This document shows positions 8,710-18,092 of a DNA stretch of 64,000 nt, piece after piece; within the stretch, counting starts at the first letter, position 1, and the number at the start of each line of letters is the position of its first letter. The stretch covers positions 5,704,001 to 5,768,000 of the forward strand of contig NZ_CP109907.1 of the NCBI RefSeq assembly GCF_033097525.1, given 5' to 3'. The translations under genes were made by a program, and so were the position numbers. The notes beneath the pieces are model-generated. The model made no database searches and was not told the DNA's origin. It was given only the letters and a program-made list of their open reading frames with translations. The DNA comes from Sphingobacterium sp. UGAL515B_05 (GTDB taxonomy: Bacteria; Bacteroidota; Bacteroidia; Sphingobacteriales; Sphingobacteriaceae).

Positions 8710-9363
8710 TTAGTTATACTTATAGTTCCAACTGTCTTCAAAGTAAATTTTCTCCTTTCCATTTTCCCAGACACTAAAAATTCTACCATTTGAAGTTTCA
8801 AACGATTCTTTATCTCCCTCAAATCCTAAAATTCCATTTACCCATAAATCGTCTTCGACATTTGCTATTTTTATAGCAGTTTCTTTCGTTTTTCCGTCTC
8901 CAGTCTCAAAAATTGTTTCTAAAACCATTTTTAATCTTGCACCTAAATAATTGTTATCTGTTGTCCCCTTCTTTTGTTGACAACCACAGACAGGAATTAA
9001 TGTGGAGAGTTCTACAGGATTTTTCGCCAAATTTGAGTAGCCCAATTTCAATATTTTAGAACAGTTATTTTTTATAACCGCTTTTCTGAAATTATCCTCG
9101 TTTGGATTATCTAAAAAAGCGAGCCCACTTCCTTTTTTATATATTTGACCGTAGTACAAAAATTTAATTTCTTCACTTGATATTTTTTCAGGTTCAGTTG
9201 TTATTTTATTTAATAAATTAGGATAGAAATACTGTGAAGATGGATTTTCTATTTCTGTTTTAATTCTTTCTTCGAATTCGTATGAAATTTGATTTTTTTG
9301 AGCATATAAAAGCGTATTCAAAAACATCAATATTAGCATTAGATTTAGTGTTTTTATTTTCAT
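8710..9363 (-). CDS. DUF4919-like exported protein
   Basis: A 217-residue protein starting MKIKTLNLMLILMFLNTLLYAQ, a signal peptide; the in-frame ATG at 9414 adds 17 residues before it and is less likely. The body (NKITTEPEKISSEEIKFLYY, YKKGSGLAFLD, PVCGCQQKKGTTDNNYLGARLKMVLETIF, TSNGRIFSVWENGKEKIYF) looks like the DUF4919 family of Bacteroidota, whose function is unknown. The motif VCGCQ carries two Cys that could bind a metal or form a disulfide. No operon partner is evident; the gene lies 140 bp upstream of the TPR gene on the same strand. Confidence 0.6.
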   Translation of the reverse strand: MKIKTLNLMLILMFLNTLLYAQKNQISYEFEERIKTEIENPSSQYFYPNLLNKITTEPEKISSEEIKFLYYGQIYKKGSGLAFLDNPNEDNFRKAVIKNNCSKILKLGYSNLAKNPVELSTLIPVCGCQQKKGTTDNNYLGARLKMVLETIFETGDGKTKETAIKIANVEDDLWVNGILGFEGDKESFETSNGRIFSVWENGKEKIYFEDSWNYKYN

Positions 9364-9410
9364 GTGGACAGTTTTTAAAATGATCGCGAAGACTCCAGAA
9401 ACAATACGGT

Positions 9411-9503
9411 TCATATTAAATAGAACCTTTTGAAGATCAGTAAATCTTTCCGTTTTTTTAATAATTCTTGATCCGATAGTTCGCTTAATTCTTTTTCTTT
9501 CAT
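9411..9503 (-). pseudogene. 30-codon stub resembling a small membrane protein N-terminus
   Basis: A short minus-strand frame reads MKEKELSELSDQELLKKRKD and stops ten codons later. The first twenty residues resemble the N-terminus of small Bacteroidota membrane proteins that continue with two hydrophobic helices; none follow here. It is probably a truncated relic. Its start lies in a 17-bp tandem duplication. Confidence 0.25.
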
Positions 9504-9521
9504 GATTCTTTTTCTTTCATG
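9488..9521. repeat. 17-bp tandem duplication
   Basis: ATTCTTTTTCTTTCATG occurs twice head to tail, duplicating the start codon region of the short stub on the minus strand. It looks like simple slippage. Confidence 0.8.
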
Positions 9522-9775
9522 CTATTTTTACTTTAGGTCCAAGGACAAAATACTTAATAATACCTTGTAAATTTCCTTATTTTGTCGGCGATACAGGTAT
9601 CATGTGCTAATAATGGTTTCTGATCAAATATAAATATCTTCACGAAGATTTATCAAATTATTTCCTTTTTCAGGATATATCGTACTTACCACAGTCTTTT
9701 TATCGATATTAATGATAATAATGGAGAAACGAAGTTTTTAACAGATTGCGGATAACACACGATACAACAAAAAGG
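9522..9775. other. non-coding stretch downstream of the GH operon
   Basis: AT-rich sequence between the accessory region and the terminator of the polysaccharide operon. Open frames here overlap the terminator and have no protein-like character. Nothing else is visible. Confidence 0.4.
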
Positions 9776-9801
9776 CAAGGTCCTACCATGGTAAGACCTT
9801 G
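9776..9801 (-). terminator. intrinsic terminator of the GH31-SusCD-GH2 operon
   Basis: A 7-bp stem (CAAGGTC / GACCTTG) with the inner palindrome TACCATGGTA lies 51 nt after the GH2 stop. Read on the minus strand it is followed by CCTTTTTGTTGT, a U-rich tail. Confidence 0.75.
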
Positions 9802-9851
9802 TTCGTATTAGTAAAAAAACATGCAAATCCAGCGCAGACCAGAGCCAAGAA

Positions 9852-12296
9852 CTAATTGGCTTCAAGTTGAATATCACCCGAAATTAGTCTTTCACTTTTT
9901 GCCCTTACCTGTATTTTACCTTTGTTTTTGCTCCTGACAATCGCCAAGGCTTTACCATGAAAAGCATTGCGTGAAGCTGATTGGAAGCTTGTCAGATCCG
10001 TCGTATTGCCATTGTCTGTCGCCACAATTTTTGCAGCATTTCCCTCCACCTCAAATTCGATTTTATCGTCTGCATCAGGAACAATCGTACCAAACTCGTC
10101 CACGATATAGGCATGCACAAAGGCAAGTTCTTTGTTTGCCGAATTGAAAGTCACGTTTTCTGCAGACAATTGTATACGATGCGCTCTCCCTGCTGTACGA
10201 ATCGTTTTACTTAGCAGTTTCTTGCCACCTTGAAATGAAATAACTTCAATCTCCCCAGGTTCAAATTCAACGGCCTTAAATACAAGGTCGTACCGGTCTG
10301 GGTCGTTGGACTGCTCCCCTATCTTTTTACCGTTCAGATAAAGCTCCACCCGGTCAGCCTGATTAAAATATACCACGATATCTACCCGATCACCTTGCTT
10401 CCAATTCCAATGAGGCAATACATGTAAGACCGGTTTTTCAGTCCATACGCTTTGATACAGATAGTAGACATCTTTCGGAAACCCGGCTAGATCCACAATA
10501 CCAAAGTACGAACTTCGTGCCGGCCAGGTGTACGGTGTGGGTTCGCCAAGATAATCAAATCCCGTCCATACATACATCCCAGCAATATGGTCATACCTTT
10601 CCATCAACCTCAAGCTTGTCTGATGATTTGAACCCCATGGTGTGAATACATTGTCGTAAGCCGATATGTTCCTGTCTTCATTCCCGCCAGAAAAAGGAAT
10701 ATCCCATCGTTCAGGCCACATGCGACTAGAATCATAAGGGACCAGATCATACGTTCCGCGGCTTTCCAACGCCGAGGTGCTTTCCGTTACGATAAACTTC
10801 TTTCCGGGATGATCCTGTGGGAAGCTTGCCCATTTCTTATGGTTATAGTTGTAGCCAATCAGATCTACCGCCGAACTCATCAGCACCGGATTTACTTTGG
10901 AAAGCTCATTATTGGCAATGGTGGTCGGACGTGTGCCATCCAGACTATCGACGATTGCGGCCAGCGCGATCGGAATGGCTGTACCATCAGCTTTGGAATG
11001 CCATTGCTCCTGCGCTTCATTGCCCAGGCACCAGATAAACAGCGACGGATGATTCCGGTCCCTTTTGACATGGTCAACAAAGTCCCGCTTGTACCATTCG
11101 TCCCAATATAAATGATAGTCATAGGGATTTTTATACCCTTTCCAGACATCGAAAGTTTCGCTCATCACGACAAAACCCAAGCTGTCGCAAAGGTCTAAAA
11201 ACGCTGGAGCCGCAGGGTTGTGTGAGGTGCGTATCCCATTGACCCCCATTGCTTTCATGATGCGGAGCTGACGTAATGCTGCCGACGTATTGAATGCCAT
11301 ACCCAAAGCGCCCAGATCACTGTGTAAACAGACACCCCGGATTTTAAGCTGCCGCCCATTCAGTATAAAGCCCTGTTGCTGATCGAAGCTAAAATTGCGT
11401 AAGCCAAATTTCGTAAGCTGTTCATCCACAACCCGACCATCAACAATAAGTTTAATTTTTGCCGTATATTGATAGGGATTTTCAATATCCCATAAGACGG
11501 GATTTTCGAGGACGATCTGCTGAGCGATGGAGTGCTGACCTGCTTTGACAGCGCTCAACGTGGTACGTTTGCTTGCGACAACAGCACCTTGAGCCGAAAG
11601 AACCGCTGTCAGTAGCGTAATCTTTTTTGATTCCTTAAGGTTATGCTCAATTTCCAGGGAGAGATCCACGACAGCACGTTTCTCACTGAGCTGCCCAGCT
11701 CTTATGAAGGTGCTGTTCGTTCCTACGCTGACTGGATTACGGCTGATTAATTTGACATCCCGATAGATCCCCGACCCCGAATAGAAACGCGAGTTGGGCT
11801 GATTCTTATTGTTTACTTTTAATGAAAGCAGGTTTTCCCTACCATCCCAGTATAAATAAGGGGAAAGCTCATATTCAAATCCGATATAACCATTGGGTCT
11901 TTTTCCTAAGAAATGTCCATTGATCCAGACTTCACTATTTTCGTATACACCTTCGAATGCAATAAATATCCGTTGCCCTTGCTCAGCCTGCGCCAGCTTA
12001 AACGTTTTTTGATACCATCCTACGCCACCATCGAGGTAAGCAGCCCCGCTACCTGCGGGGCTGTTTTCTCTAAATGGCATTTCGATACTCCAGTCATGTG
12101 GTAGATCGAGCTTTCGCCAGCCCTCTCCTTTTCGTCCATTGCTATATTGCTGGCTGCTATCCAGTTTAAACCACCAGCCCCCATTAAAATCAATAATCTT
12201 TCTGGACTGTCCACTTAAGGAGCCCGCAGTCGCCAATAACAGGAAGAGCAGGATCATCATTCGGCTATATCCCGTGTGAAATAGTCGCTTCAACAT
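9852..12296 (-). CDS. glycoside hydrolase family 2 protein, probable beta-galactosidase
   Basis: An 814-residue exported enzyme (signal peptide ending LATAGSLSGQ). Domain order: sugar-binding jelly roll (about 35-200, WRKLDLPHDWSIEMPF), immunoglobulin-like domain (about 205-310), TIM barrel (about 315-600), and C-terminal DUF4982-type and Ig-like domains. The acid/base Glu is in FIWCLGNEAQEQ and a candidate nucleophile Glu in FIVTESTSALESRG. The motif GVCLHSDLGALGMAFN and IRTSHNP are typical GH2. It is the last gene of the operon, 4 nt behind the lipoprotein gene, so co-translation is likely. With an alpha-xylosidase in the same operon, removal of terminal beta-galactose from xyloglucan-type side chains is a fitting role, but GH2 also includes beta-glucuronidases and mannosidases, so the substrate is inference. 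Confidence 0.88.
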   Translation of the reverse strand: MLKRLFHTGYSRMMILLFLLLATAGSLSGQSRKIIDFNGGWWFKLDSSQQYSNGRKGEGWRKLDLPHDWSIEMPFRENSPAGSGAAYLDGGVGWYQKTFKLAQAEQGQRIFIAFEGVYENSEVWINGHFLGKRPNGYIGFEYELSPYLYWDGRENLLSLKVNNKNQPNSRFYSGSGIYRDVKLISRNPVSVGTNSTFIRAGQLSEKRAVVDLSLEIEHNLKESKKITLLTAVLSAQGAVVASKRTTLSAVKAGQHSIAQQIVLENPVLWDIENPYQYTAKIKLIVDGRVVDEQLTKFGLRNFSFDQQQGFILNGRQLKIRGVCLHSDLGALGMAFNTSAALRQLRIMKAMGVNGIRTSHNPAAPAFLDLCDSLGFVVMSETFDVWKGYKNPYDYHLYWDEWYKRDFVDHVKRDRNHPSLFIWCLGNEAQEQWHSKADGTAIPIALAAIVDSLDGTRPTTIANNELSKVNPVLMSSAVDLIGYNYNHKKWASFPQDHPGKKFIVTESTSALESRGTYDLVPYDSSRMWPERWDIPFSGGNEDRNISAYDNVFTPWGSNHQTSLRLMERYDHIAGMYVWTGFDYLGEPTPYTWPARSSYFGIVDLAGFPKDVYYLYQSVWTEKPVLHVLPHWNWKQGDRVDIVVYFNQADRVELYLNGKKIGEQSNDPDRYDLVFKAVEFEPGEIEVISFQGGKKLLSKTIRTAGRAHRIQLSAENVTFNSANKELAFVHAYIVDEFGTIVPDADDKIEFEVEGNAAKIVATDNGNTTDLTSFQSASRNAFHGKALAIVRSKNKGKIQVRAKSERLISGDIQLEAN

Positions 12297-12300
12297 AGGC

Positions 12301-13236
12301 TTATTTAGTCTTATTGGTATCCGAGGGATCTTCGGTCAAACTCTCCTTGTAGGCCTTGCTGATAAAATTAAAGGTCAGCATAGCTGCTCCGTCGTTCGAA
12401 AGCACGGGATCCCGCAATACCGCCAGTTGCATTGTATTCTCGGTCAGCGACATAATTCGTACATCACCCCAGTCGACAACGATCCCATCTTGTGGCTTTC
12501 CATGTAAAGGCGAAGCCCCGGTCATACGGATGGTTTTCTTTTCGGTATCGATATTAAAAGTCCCCTTCTGGACTTTGCCCAGCATAGCATGATTCACGTT
12601 GATGTTTGCACCGCCTTTCAGATCAAAAGTCATACTTCCATAATCACCGGCAGGCATAAGCCAGCTATTGCCTTTCCAATCGGGTTCCCAGCTCCAGCTA
12701 TCGCTATTTAAAGGCGCGGCTGTTTTATTGATGCTTCCCCACCAGTCACCGGTGCCGTAAAAATACATTGGACCTTTAAAGTAGCGGGAAATGCCCTCAG
12801 CATCCAGATCGAGGTACCATGTTTTCTCTTCCCCTGCCCCGCCCGTCAATAAGGTCCAGGTCTCGTCACTGATAAACTCGGCATACATCTGATCGATTTT
12901 AAATGTCACTGGCTCGCCGTAGACGATGCCGCCACGCGTCTCGACACCAAATTTAACGGTGTACTCACCGGGAAAAGGCATTTTCAGGGTTACCTTTTTC
13001 TCCTGACTCCGTCCTTGTGGATGCTCCCACAATGGGGTGTATTTTGAATCCATCAAGCTGGTTAAATACACAATATTGGGATTACTGGCGTCATGTTCAA
13101 CGGTAAAGGCCTTTCCCTTCTCCAACTGCGCCGAAGTGACATCAATGTCTCCCAGTGTATAATTCTCGGGAGAACAAGCTCCAAAGAGTACCATCGCCGC
13201 AAAAAAGCAGATGGCATATGTGAATATCTTTTTCAT
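12301..13236 (-). CDS. surface lipoprotein, SusE/F-position glycan-binding candidate
   Basis: A 311-residue lipoprotein (signal peptide with lipobox LFGAC, mature Cys20). The N-terminal part has an Ig/PKD-like segment (LKMPFPGEYTVKFGVETRGG), and the C-terminal part (ETWTLLTGGAGEEKTWYLDL, then SWSWEPDWKGNSWLMPAGDYG) is rich in Trp and Tyr, as expected of a carbohydrate-binding surface. It sits directly after SusD in the place where SusE/SusF-type or other surface glycan-binding proteins are encoded. No catalytic motif is visible. The role in holding oligosaccharide at the outer membrane is inferred from position and composition. Confidence 0.65.
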   Translation of the reverse strand: MKKIFTYAICFFAAMVLFGACSPENYTLGDIDVTSAQLEKGKAFTVEHDASNPNIVYLTSLMDSKYTPLWEHPQGRSQEKKVTLKMPFPGEYTVKFGVETRGGIVYGEPVTFKIDQMYAEFISDETWTLLTGGAGEEKTWYLDLDAEGISRYFKGPMYFYGTGDWWGSINKTAAPLNSDSWSWEPDWKGNSWLMPAGDYGSMTFDLKGGANINVNHAMLGKVQKGTFNIDTEKKTIRMTGASPLHGKPQDGIVVDWGDVRIMSLTENTMQLAVLRDPVLSNDGAAMLTFNFISKAYKESLTEDPSDTNKTK

Positions 13237-13285
13237 GTTTGTCTAGTTATAATTCAACCAATAGTAAGTCCTGGTATACCTGTGT

Positions 13286-14914
13286 TTAGTTCCAGCCGGC
13301 ATTTTGTTTCAGTACACCATTGGATAAGGTAATCTGCTTGTTGGGTATTTGCATAAATCCTTTCGTTGTCAAAAAACGCTCTTTAGTCACAGTGACCTTC
13401 TCCGGCACAGATCCACTGGGCACATCTTCGGTTGTTTCCAGTGTAGCGGCGGCATTATTCAGCCCCTGCCGCAATACATCCCAATAGCGGATACCTTCAA
13501 ACGCAAATTCAAATTTTCTTTCCTTCAGAATATTGTTTTTTGAAACTGCTAGCGGCACAAAATTGGTCTTATACGCTCTTTTCCTTACCTCGTCAAAGTA
13601 TTTCTGTGCGTTTGCGGAACCGAGTTCTGCCGCCATAAGCAAGACATCAGCGTAGCGGATGACAAAGTAATCCTGGTCTTGGGACAGTTGCATATCCTTA
13701 TCCCCGCCTGTATTGGTGGTGCCGTCCGGCAATGCCGTGGGGGCGTATTTTTTGATGGTGTAACCTGTATACTCACGCTGGTCTTTCAGGTCAAATCCCG
13801 TGATATTCTCGCCATCGATATCAATAATTGAGGCAGTTTTGCGTGTATCCATGTTGTCAAACTCATTGAAGAACTTTTTGCTTACCGTACATGCCCCCCA
13901 TCCTTGGCCATAAGGCGACCAATTTTTACCACGCAAGCCCAGAAAGACGACCCAGCGGTTGCCATCAACATAACCGTTGTAGTTCGATGTATTGTTGAAT
14001 TTCTGTGCAAATACAACCTCAGCATTTCCCTTACCGGCATATTTGGAAATATCTAACGTATTATTGCTTGCATTGGGGATATAACTCGCTGCCGGCCACA
14101 GATTTTTGAAATCTGCCACCAGCGCAAACTGGCCGCTGCTGATAACTTCTTCGAGTCCCGCCAGGGCTTCGGCCTTGGAGACACCGATATCTTCACTGCC
14201 ATAATAGCCTGCATAAAACAGATAAACACGGGCGAGTAGCGCTTTGGCAGCAAATGGAGTTGCCCGACCATCATTTGTGGCCGCAGCTGACTTGGGGTAA
14301 GCTGTTGCTGGGATATTGGCGGCCGCAAATTTAAGGTCTGAAACAATCAGTTGATAAATCGCTTTGGGGTCCGACTGTGGAATATTCTCATTGGTCGGGC
14401 TGGTTAGCAAAGGGATGTTTTCGAATAAACGGACGAGATCAAAGTACATGGTGGCCCGCAGGAATTTCGTTTCCCCTTCGATACGTGCCCGCGCTGTTGT
14501 GTTGCCTGAAAAATCAGTACCGTCCAATTTTCCCAAAAGGGTATTGCAGCGAAAAATTCCCGCGTAGTAATCAGACCAGGTACCATCAAAGATATTATTG
14601 TCCGATTGGGACTGCGCAATATCAAAACGGTCTATTGCCTGAAATGAGCGACCGTCTGTTGTACCTGTTCCGCCAAAACAATTGTCGGCGGCCACCTCTG
14701 CTGTCAGATAGAAAGACTGGCTCCCATTGGAGGTCGTCCGTTGATAACCATCATAACAACCGACCAGAGCCATGTCAGCATCGGCTACGGTTTTATAAAA
14801 ATTGCTTTCCAAAACGCTTGTCATCGGTTCGACATCCAAAAAACTGGATGAACATGATCCTAAGATTAAGGATCCAAATAACATGGAATGATAGATATAG
14901 CTCGTTTTTTTCAT
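13286..14914 (-). CDS. SusD/RagB family nutrient-binding lipoprotein
   Basis: A 542-residue outer-membrane lipoprotein with lipobox LILGSC (mature Cys about 21). Family signs: SSFLDVEPMTSV after the lipobox, the TPR-like helical region (LRATMYFDLVRLFENIPLLT, AAKALLARVYLFYAGYYG), and the C-terminal FAFEGIRYWDVLRQGL motif of SusD proteins, then the usual MQIPNKQITLSNGVLKQNAGW ending. It caps the SusC channel encoded 12 nt upstream and binds the glycan before import. The pairing SusC then SusD is the diagnostic unit of a polysaccharide utilisation locus. The glycan cannot be read from the protein. Confidence 0.95.
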   Translation of the reverse strand: MKKTSYIYHSMLFGSLILGSCSSSFLDVEPMTSVLESNFYKTVADADMALVGCYDGYQRTTSNGSQSFYLTAEVAADNCFGGTGTTDGRSFQAIDRFDIAQSQSDNNIFDGTWSDYYAGIFRCNTLLGKLDGTDFSGNTTARARIEGETKFLRATMYFDLVRLFENIPLLTSPTNENIPQSDPKAIYQLIVSDLKFAAANIPATAYPKSAAATNDGRATPFAAKALLARVYLFYAGYYGSEDIGVSKAEALAGLEEVISSGQFALVADFKNLWPAASYIPNASNNTLDISKYAGKGNAEVVFAQKFNNTSNYNGYVDGNRWVVFLGLRGKNWSPYGQGWGACTVSKKFFNEFDNMDTRKTASIIDIDGENITGFDLKDQREYTGYTIKKYAPTALPDGTTNTGGDKDMQLSQDQDYFVIRYADVLLMAAELGSANAQKYFDEVRKRAYKTNFVPLAVSKNNILKERKFEFAFEGIRYWDVLRQGLNNAAATLETTEDVPSGSVPEKVTVTKERFLTTKGFMQIPNKQITLSNGVLKQNAGWN

Positions 14915-14926
14915 GATTTCTTGTGT

Positions 14927-17900
14927 TTAGAATTTAACATTTAGGCCAAATAATACAGTCCTTGGTCTTGGATAGTAACCGAGGTCGATACCCGATACCC
15001 AACCATCTGTTCCATAACCGATCTCGGGATCCATCCCATCATATTTGGTGAACGTGAACAGATTTTGACCTTGTACGTAGAACCGGATCTGATTAGCATA
15101 CTTCCATTTGATCAGCTTCGACAGATCATAACCTAAGGTCACATTGCTGATCCGAAGAAAGTCTCCATCCTGAATATAAAGGTCTGAAAACTGCCAATTG
15201 ACATTAGTTTCCGTAACACGGGGGATCGTACTGGAAGTACCTTCTCCGGTCCATCGGTCTAATATTCGTGTGGTATAGTTTGCTTGTTTATTGGCATGAT
15301 TGCGGTAAGACTGTACAATTTTGTTTCCAAGGGAACCGTAGGCATTCACCGAGAAATCAAATCCTTTATAATCCAGTCCAATATTAAATCCATAGGTAAA
15401 ATTAGGCATGCCAACACCTAGATTTGTCTTATCCGAGGCATTGATAATACCATCGTTATTCTGATCTACATATTTCACATCGCCCGGTTTTACATCCGCT
15501 TGAAGGATACCTTTTCCGGCTGTTTTCCAGGCGTCGATCTCGGCTTGGTTCTGGAATAGACCGTCTGTTTTATACCCCCAGAAGTAGCCAATGGGTAGGC
15601 CGTTTGCGGCGCGGTAAAATTCTTCCGAGTTATCGTATAACATGGCTGTCTGTCCGTGGATAATACCATCTTCAGTTGGTATCTGTCCCACCTTATTTTT
15701 GTTATAGGCACCATTTACCCCAAGACGATACTTGACTTCATTGATCTTATCCGCCCAATTTAGTCCCAGTTCCACCCCTGTATTCTTCACGTCACCGCCA
15801 TTGATAAAAGGGGGCAACGTTCCGGTTGTCGCCAAAACAGGCGCTGTAACCAGCCAGTTTTTCGTCTTTTTGACATAAAAGTCGGCGACAACATCCAGAC
15901 GGCTGTTCGCAAATTTGGCATCAAATCCGATATTGGTCTGTTCGGAAGTTTCCCAGGTCAGATTCGGATTGGACAAGCGGCTCGGATAGGCCCCAGCGAT
16001 ATTATTGTTGCTCGTTCCAAAAACATAATGTGCGCCGGGGTTGGACGATGTAATGCCTGTTGAGGTACTGATGGGTGCCGCATATTGAAAATCAGCGATA
16101 TCCTGATTACCCACTTGCCCCCATGAAGCACGGAGTTTAAAGAAGTTTACAGCCGCTAAATGTTCTTTAAAAAACTCTTCCGAAGAAATTACCCAGCCTG
16201 CCGACACCGAAGGGAAATATCCCCAGCGGTTGCTGCGCGAAAATTTAGAGGATCCATCTGCACGCAATGTCGCATTCAACAGGTACTTTTCCTTATAATT
16301 GTAACCCAGCCGTCCAAAGTACGAGACTCTACGGGTGATGTTCTCAGGCTTTCCAGACACCGTACGCGTTTCGACGACGTTCCCTTTTTCATCCAGGTGT
16401 GCCTGGCCTGTGGTATTGTCCAGGTAAGCATGTGCAAAATCATTGAACTGCGAAAGTAGATTCCAGTTGGACCCCGAAAGGTAAGTTCCCTGGTAACGTA
16501 GCGATTCCATACCGACCATGGCCGAAAAACGATGATCCGTATGGATATCAAAGTCATAGGAAGCGGTATTTGTCCAGGTCAGCGTATGACCTTTGCTCAT
16601 GTTCTGTGAGGTTGTTGTATGATCTTGGTTGTAGGTGTAGATGGAGAAGCGGTACAAGGGCGTAAAACTTCTGTATTCTGAAGCATAATAGTTGAATCCC
16701 AGCAATGAGCGGACCTTTAGGCCTTTGATTGGTTCGATTTCCGCAAAGATATCGGCCAATAATTTTTGGCCATCATTGGCGTTGTTCGAATTGGTCATCA
16801 TCACCCCATATGGATTGCTGTCCCCATTGTACCAAGGTGAATTGGAAGTATCATTGAAAGGACTTCCGTACAAGCCGTTGTCTGAATACACCGGTGACAA
16901 AGGCGAAGTGGCAAACGCACCGCGCAGCGTATTGCTGTACTGATTGCCCACACTGATGCCTCGATTTTTGATGTAGTTAAAGTTGAGGTGCTGACCTATT
17001 TTCACAACGTTATCAAAGAGTTTATGTTCCGAATTCGTCCGAAAACCATAACGCTGATAGTTGGAAACGTCTTTACCGCCTACAATCCCCTCCTGACCAA
17101 TATAGTTCATCGATAAGGCGTAGGTGGATTTTTCATTGCCGCCGGTCAGGGCAACATTGTAATTGTCCATTTTTGCATTATCCTTAAACATGTAATCCAT
17201 CCAATTGGTATTGGCCAGACCGTCCATGCCGTTAAAATCAATCAGCGCGGCCCCCGAATTCAGCGATTGCTCATTCATGATCAGCTTGTACTGATCTGCA
17301 TCCAGCAATTTTGCTTTACGCGAAACGTTCTGAATGCCCGTATAGCCATCAAACGACAGCACATTTTTTCCCGCAGTCCCCATTTTGGTGGTGACCAGGA
17401 TAACCCCATTGGCAGCCTGCGAACCATAGATGGCGGCCGAAGCTGCGTCTTTCAGTACGTCGATAGATTGGATATCGGCCGCATTCAAGACCGAAATATC
17501 CCCTCCCGGAACGCCGTCGATGACGTACAAGGGGCCCGAATTACCGATTGTTCCCAGCCCGCGGACGACGACCTTCATATCTGCTCCCGGCTGACCGGAA
17601 GTTGATGTAATGGATACACCCGGTGCCTGCCCCTGAAGCGACTGCAGCGGGTTCAATTGATTGCGTTTCTGCAGTTCTTCACCCTCCACCTTCAAATTGG
17701 CGCCTGTATTCAGTTTTTTCTTTTGTACACCGTAGCCAATGACCACCACCTCTTCGAGATCGGAAGCTTGCGGCTGTAGGCGGATCACCATATTGGGACC
17801 CGTAATTTTAACTTCCTCCGTTTTGTACCCTACGTAAGTAATGGTCAATATCGTCCCTGTGCTGGCTGCAATAGAAAACTTGCCCGATTCATCGCTGCTC

Positions 17901-18064
17901 GTTGAAATCTTCTGATTCTTTACGCTGATACTCGCGCCCCCGATCGGCAATCCTGAATCAGCCGAAACAATCGATCCGGTGAAGGATTGTGCCCAGACCA
18001 AAGAGGTCACGCTGGTCATGACAACGACTGCCATGCCCCTGCTCAACAATTGTTTGCTTATCAT
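14927..18064 (-). CDS. SusC/RagA family TonB-dependent outer-membrane transporter
   Basis: A 1045-residue protein with signal peptide (ending TSLVWAQ), a carboxypeptidase-D-like N-terminal domain (FTGSIVSADSGLPIGGASIS ... ITYVGYKTEEVKI), the TonB-box-like region EEVVVIGYGVQKK, the plug domain with LQGQAPGVSITSTSGQPGA and PLYVIDGVPGG, and a beta barrel ending PRTVLFGLNVKF. The last residue is Phe, as outer-membrane barrels require. It imports oligosaccharides captured by the SusD partner, energised by TonB. It is 28 nt downstream of the GH31 gene in one operon. Confidence 0.96.
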   Translation of the reverse strand: MISKQLLSRGMAVVVMTSVTSLVWAQSFTGSIVSADSGLPIGGASISVKNQKISTSSDESGKFSIAASTGTILTITYVGYKTEEVKITGPNMVIRLQPQASDLEEVVVIGYGVQKKKLNTGANLKVEGEELQKRNQLNPLQSLQGQAPGVSITSTSGQPGADMKVVVRGLGTIGNSGPLYVIDGVPGGDISVLNAADIQSIDVLKDAASAAIYGSQAANGVILVTTKMGTAGKNVLSFDGYTGIQNVSRKAKLLDADQYKLIMNEQSLNSGAALIDFNGMDGLANTNWMDYMFKDNAKMDNYNVALTGGNEKSTYALSMNYIGQEGIVGGKDVSNYQRYGFRTNSEHKLFDNVVKIGQHLNFNYIKNRGISVGNQYSNTLRGAFATSPLSPVYSDNGLYGSPFNDTSNSPWYNGDSNPYGVMMTNSNNANDGQKLLADIFAEIEPIKGLKVRSLLGFNYYASEYRSFTPLYRFSIYTYNQDHTTTSQNMSKGHTLTWTNTASYDFDIHTDHRFSAMVGMESLRYQGTYLSGSNWNLLSQFNDFAHAYLDNTTGQAHLDEKGNVVETRTVSGKPENITRRVSYFGRLGYNYKEKYLLNATLRADGSSKFSRSNRWGYFPSVSAGWVISSEEFFKEHLAAVNFFKLRASWGQVGNQDIADFQYAAPISTSTGITSSNPGAHYVFGTSNNNIAGAYPSRLSNPNLTWETSEQTNIGFDAKFANSRLDVVADFYVKKTKNWLVTAPVLATTGTLPPFINGGDVKNTGVELGLNWADKINEVKYRLGVNGAYNKNKVGQIPTEDGIIHGQTAMLYDNSEEFYRAANGLPIGYFWGYKTDGLFQNQAEIDAWKTAGKGILQADVKPGDVKYVDQNNDGIINASDKTNLGVGMPNFTYGFNIGLDYKGFDFSVNAYGSLGNKIVQSYRNHANKQANYTTRILDRWTGEGTSSTIPRVTETNVNWQFSDLYIQDGDFLRISNVTLGYDLSKLIKWKYANQIRFYVQGQNLFTFTKYDGMDPEIGYGTDGWVSGIDLGYYPRPRTVLFGLNVKF

Positions 18065-18092
18065 ATGTCTTGATTTATAAATTGGTTTTTTA

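Noticed and set aside
9686..9877. A 63-codon minus-strand frame after the GH2 gene.
   Set aside because: It overlaps the GH2 3' end and the terminator hairpin and has no coding character.
10809..11149. Overlapping open frames on both strands within the GH2 gene.
   Set aside because: The GH2 frame is continuous with family motifs; the others are shadows with no protein-like features.
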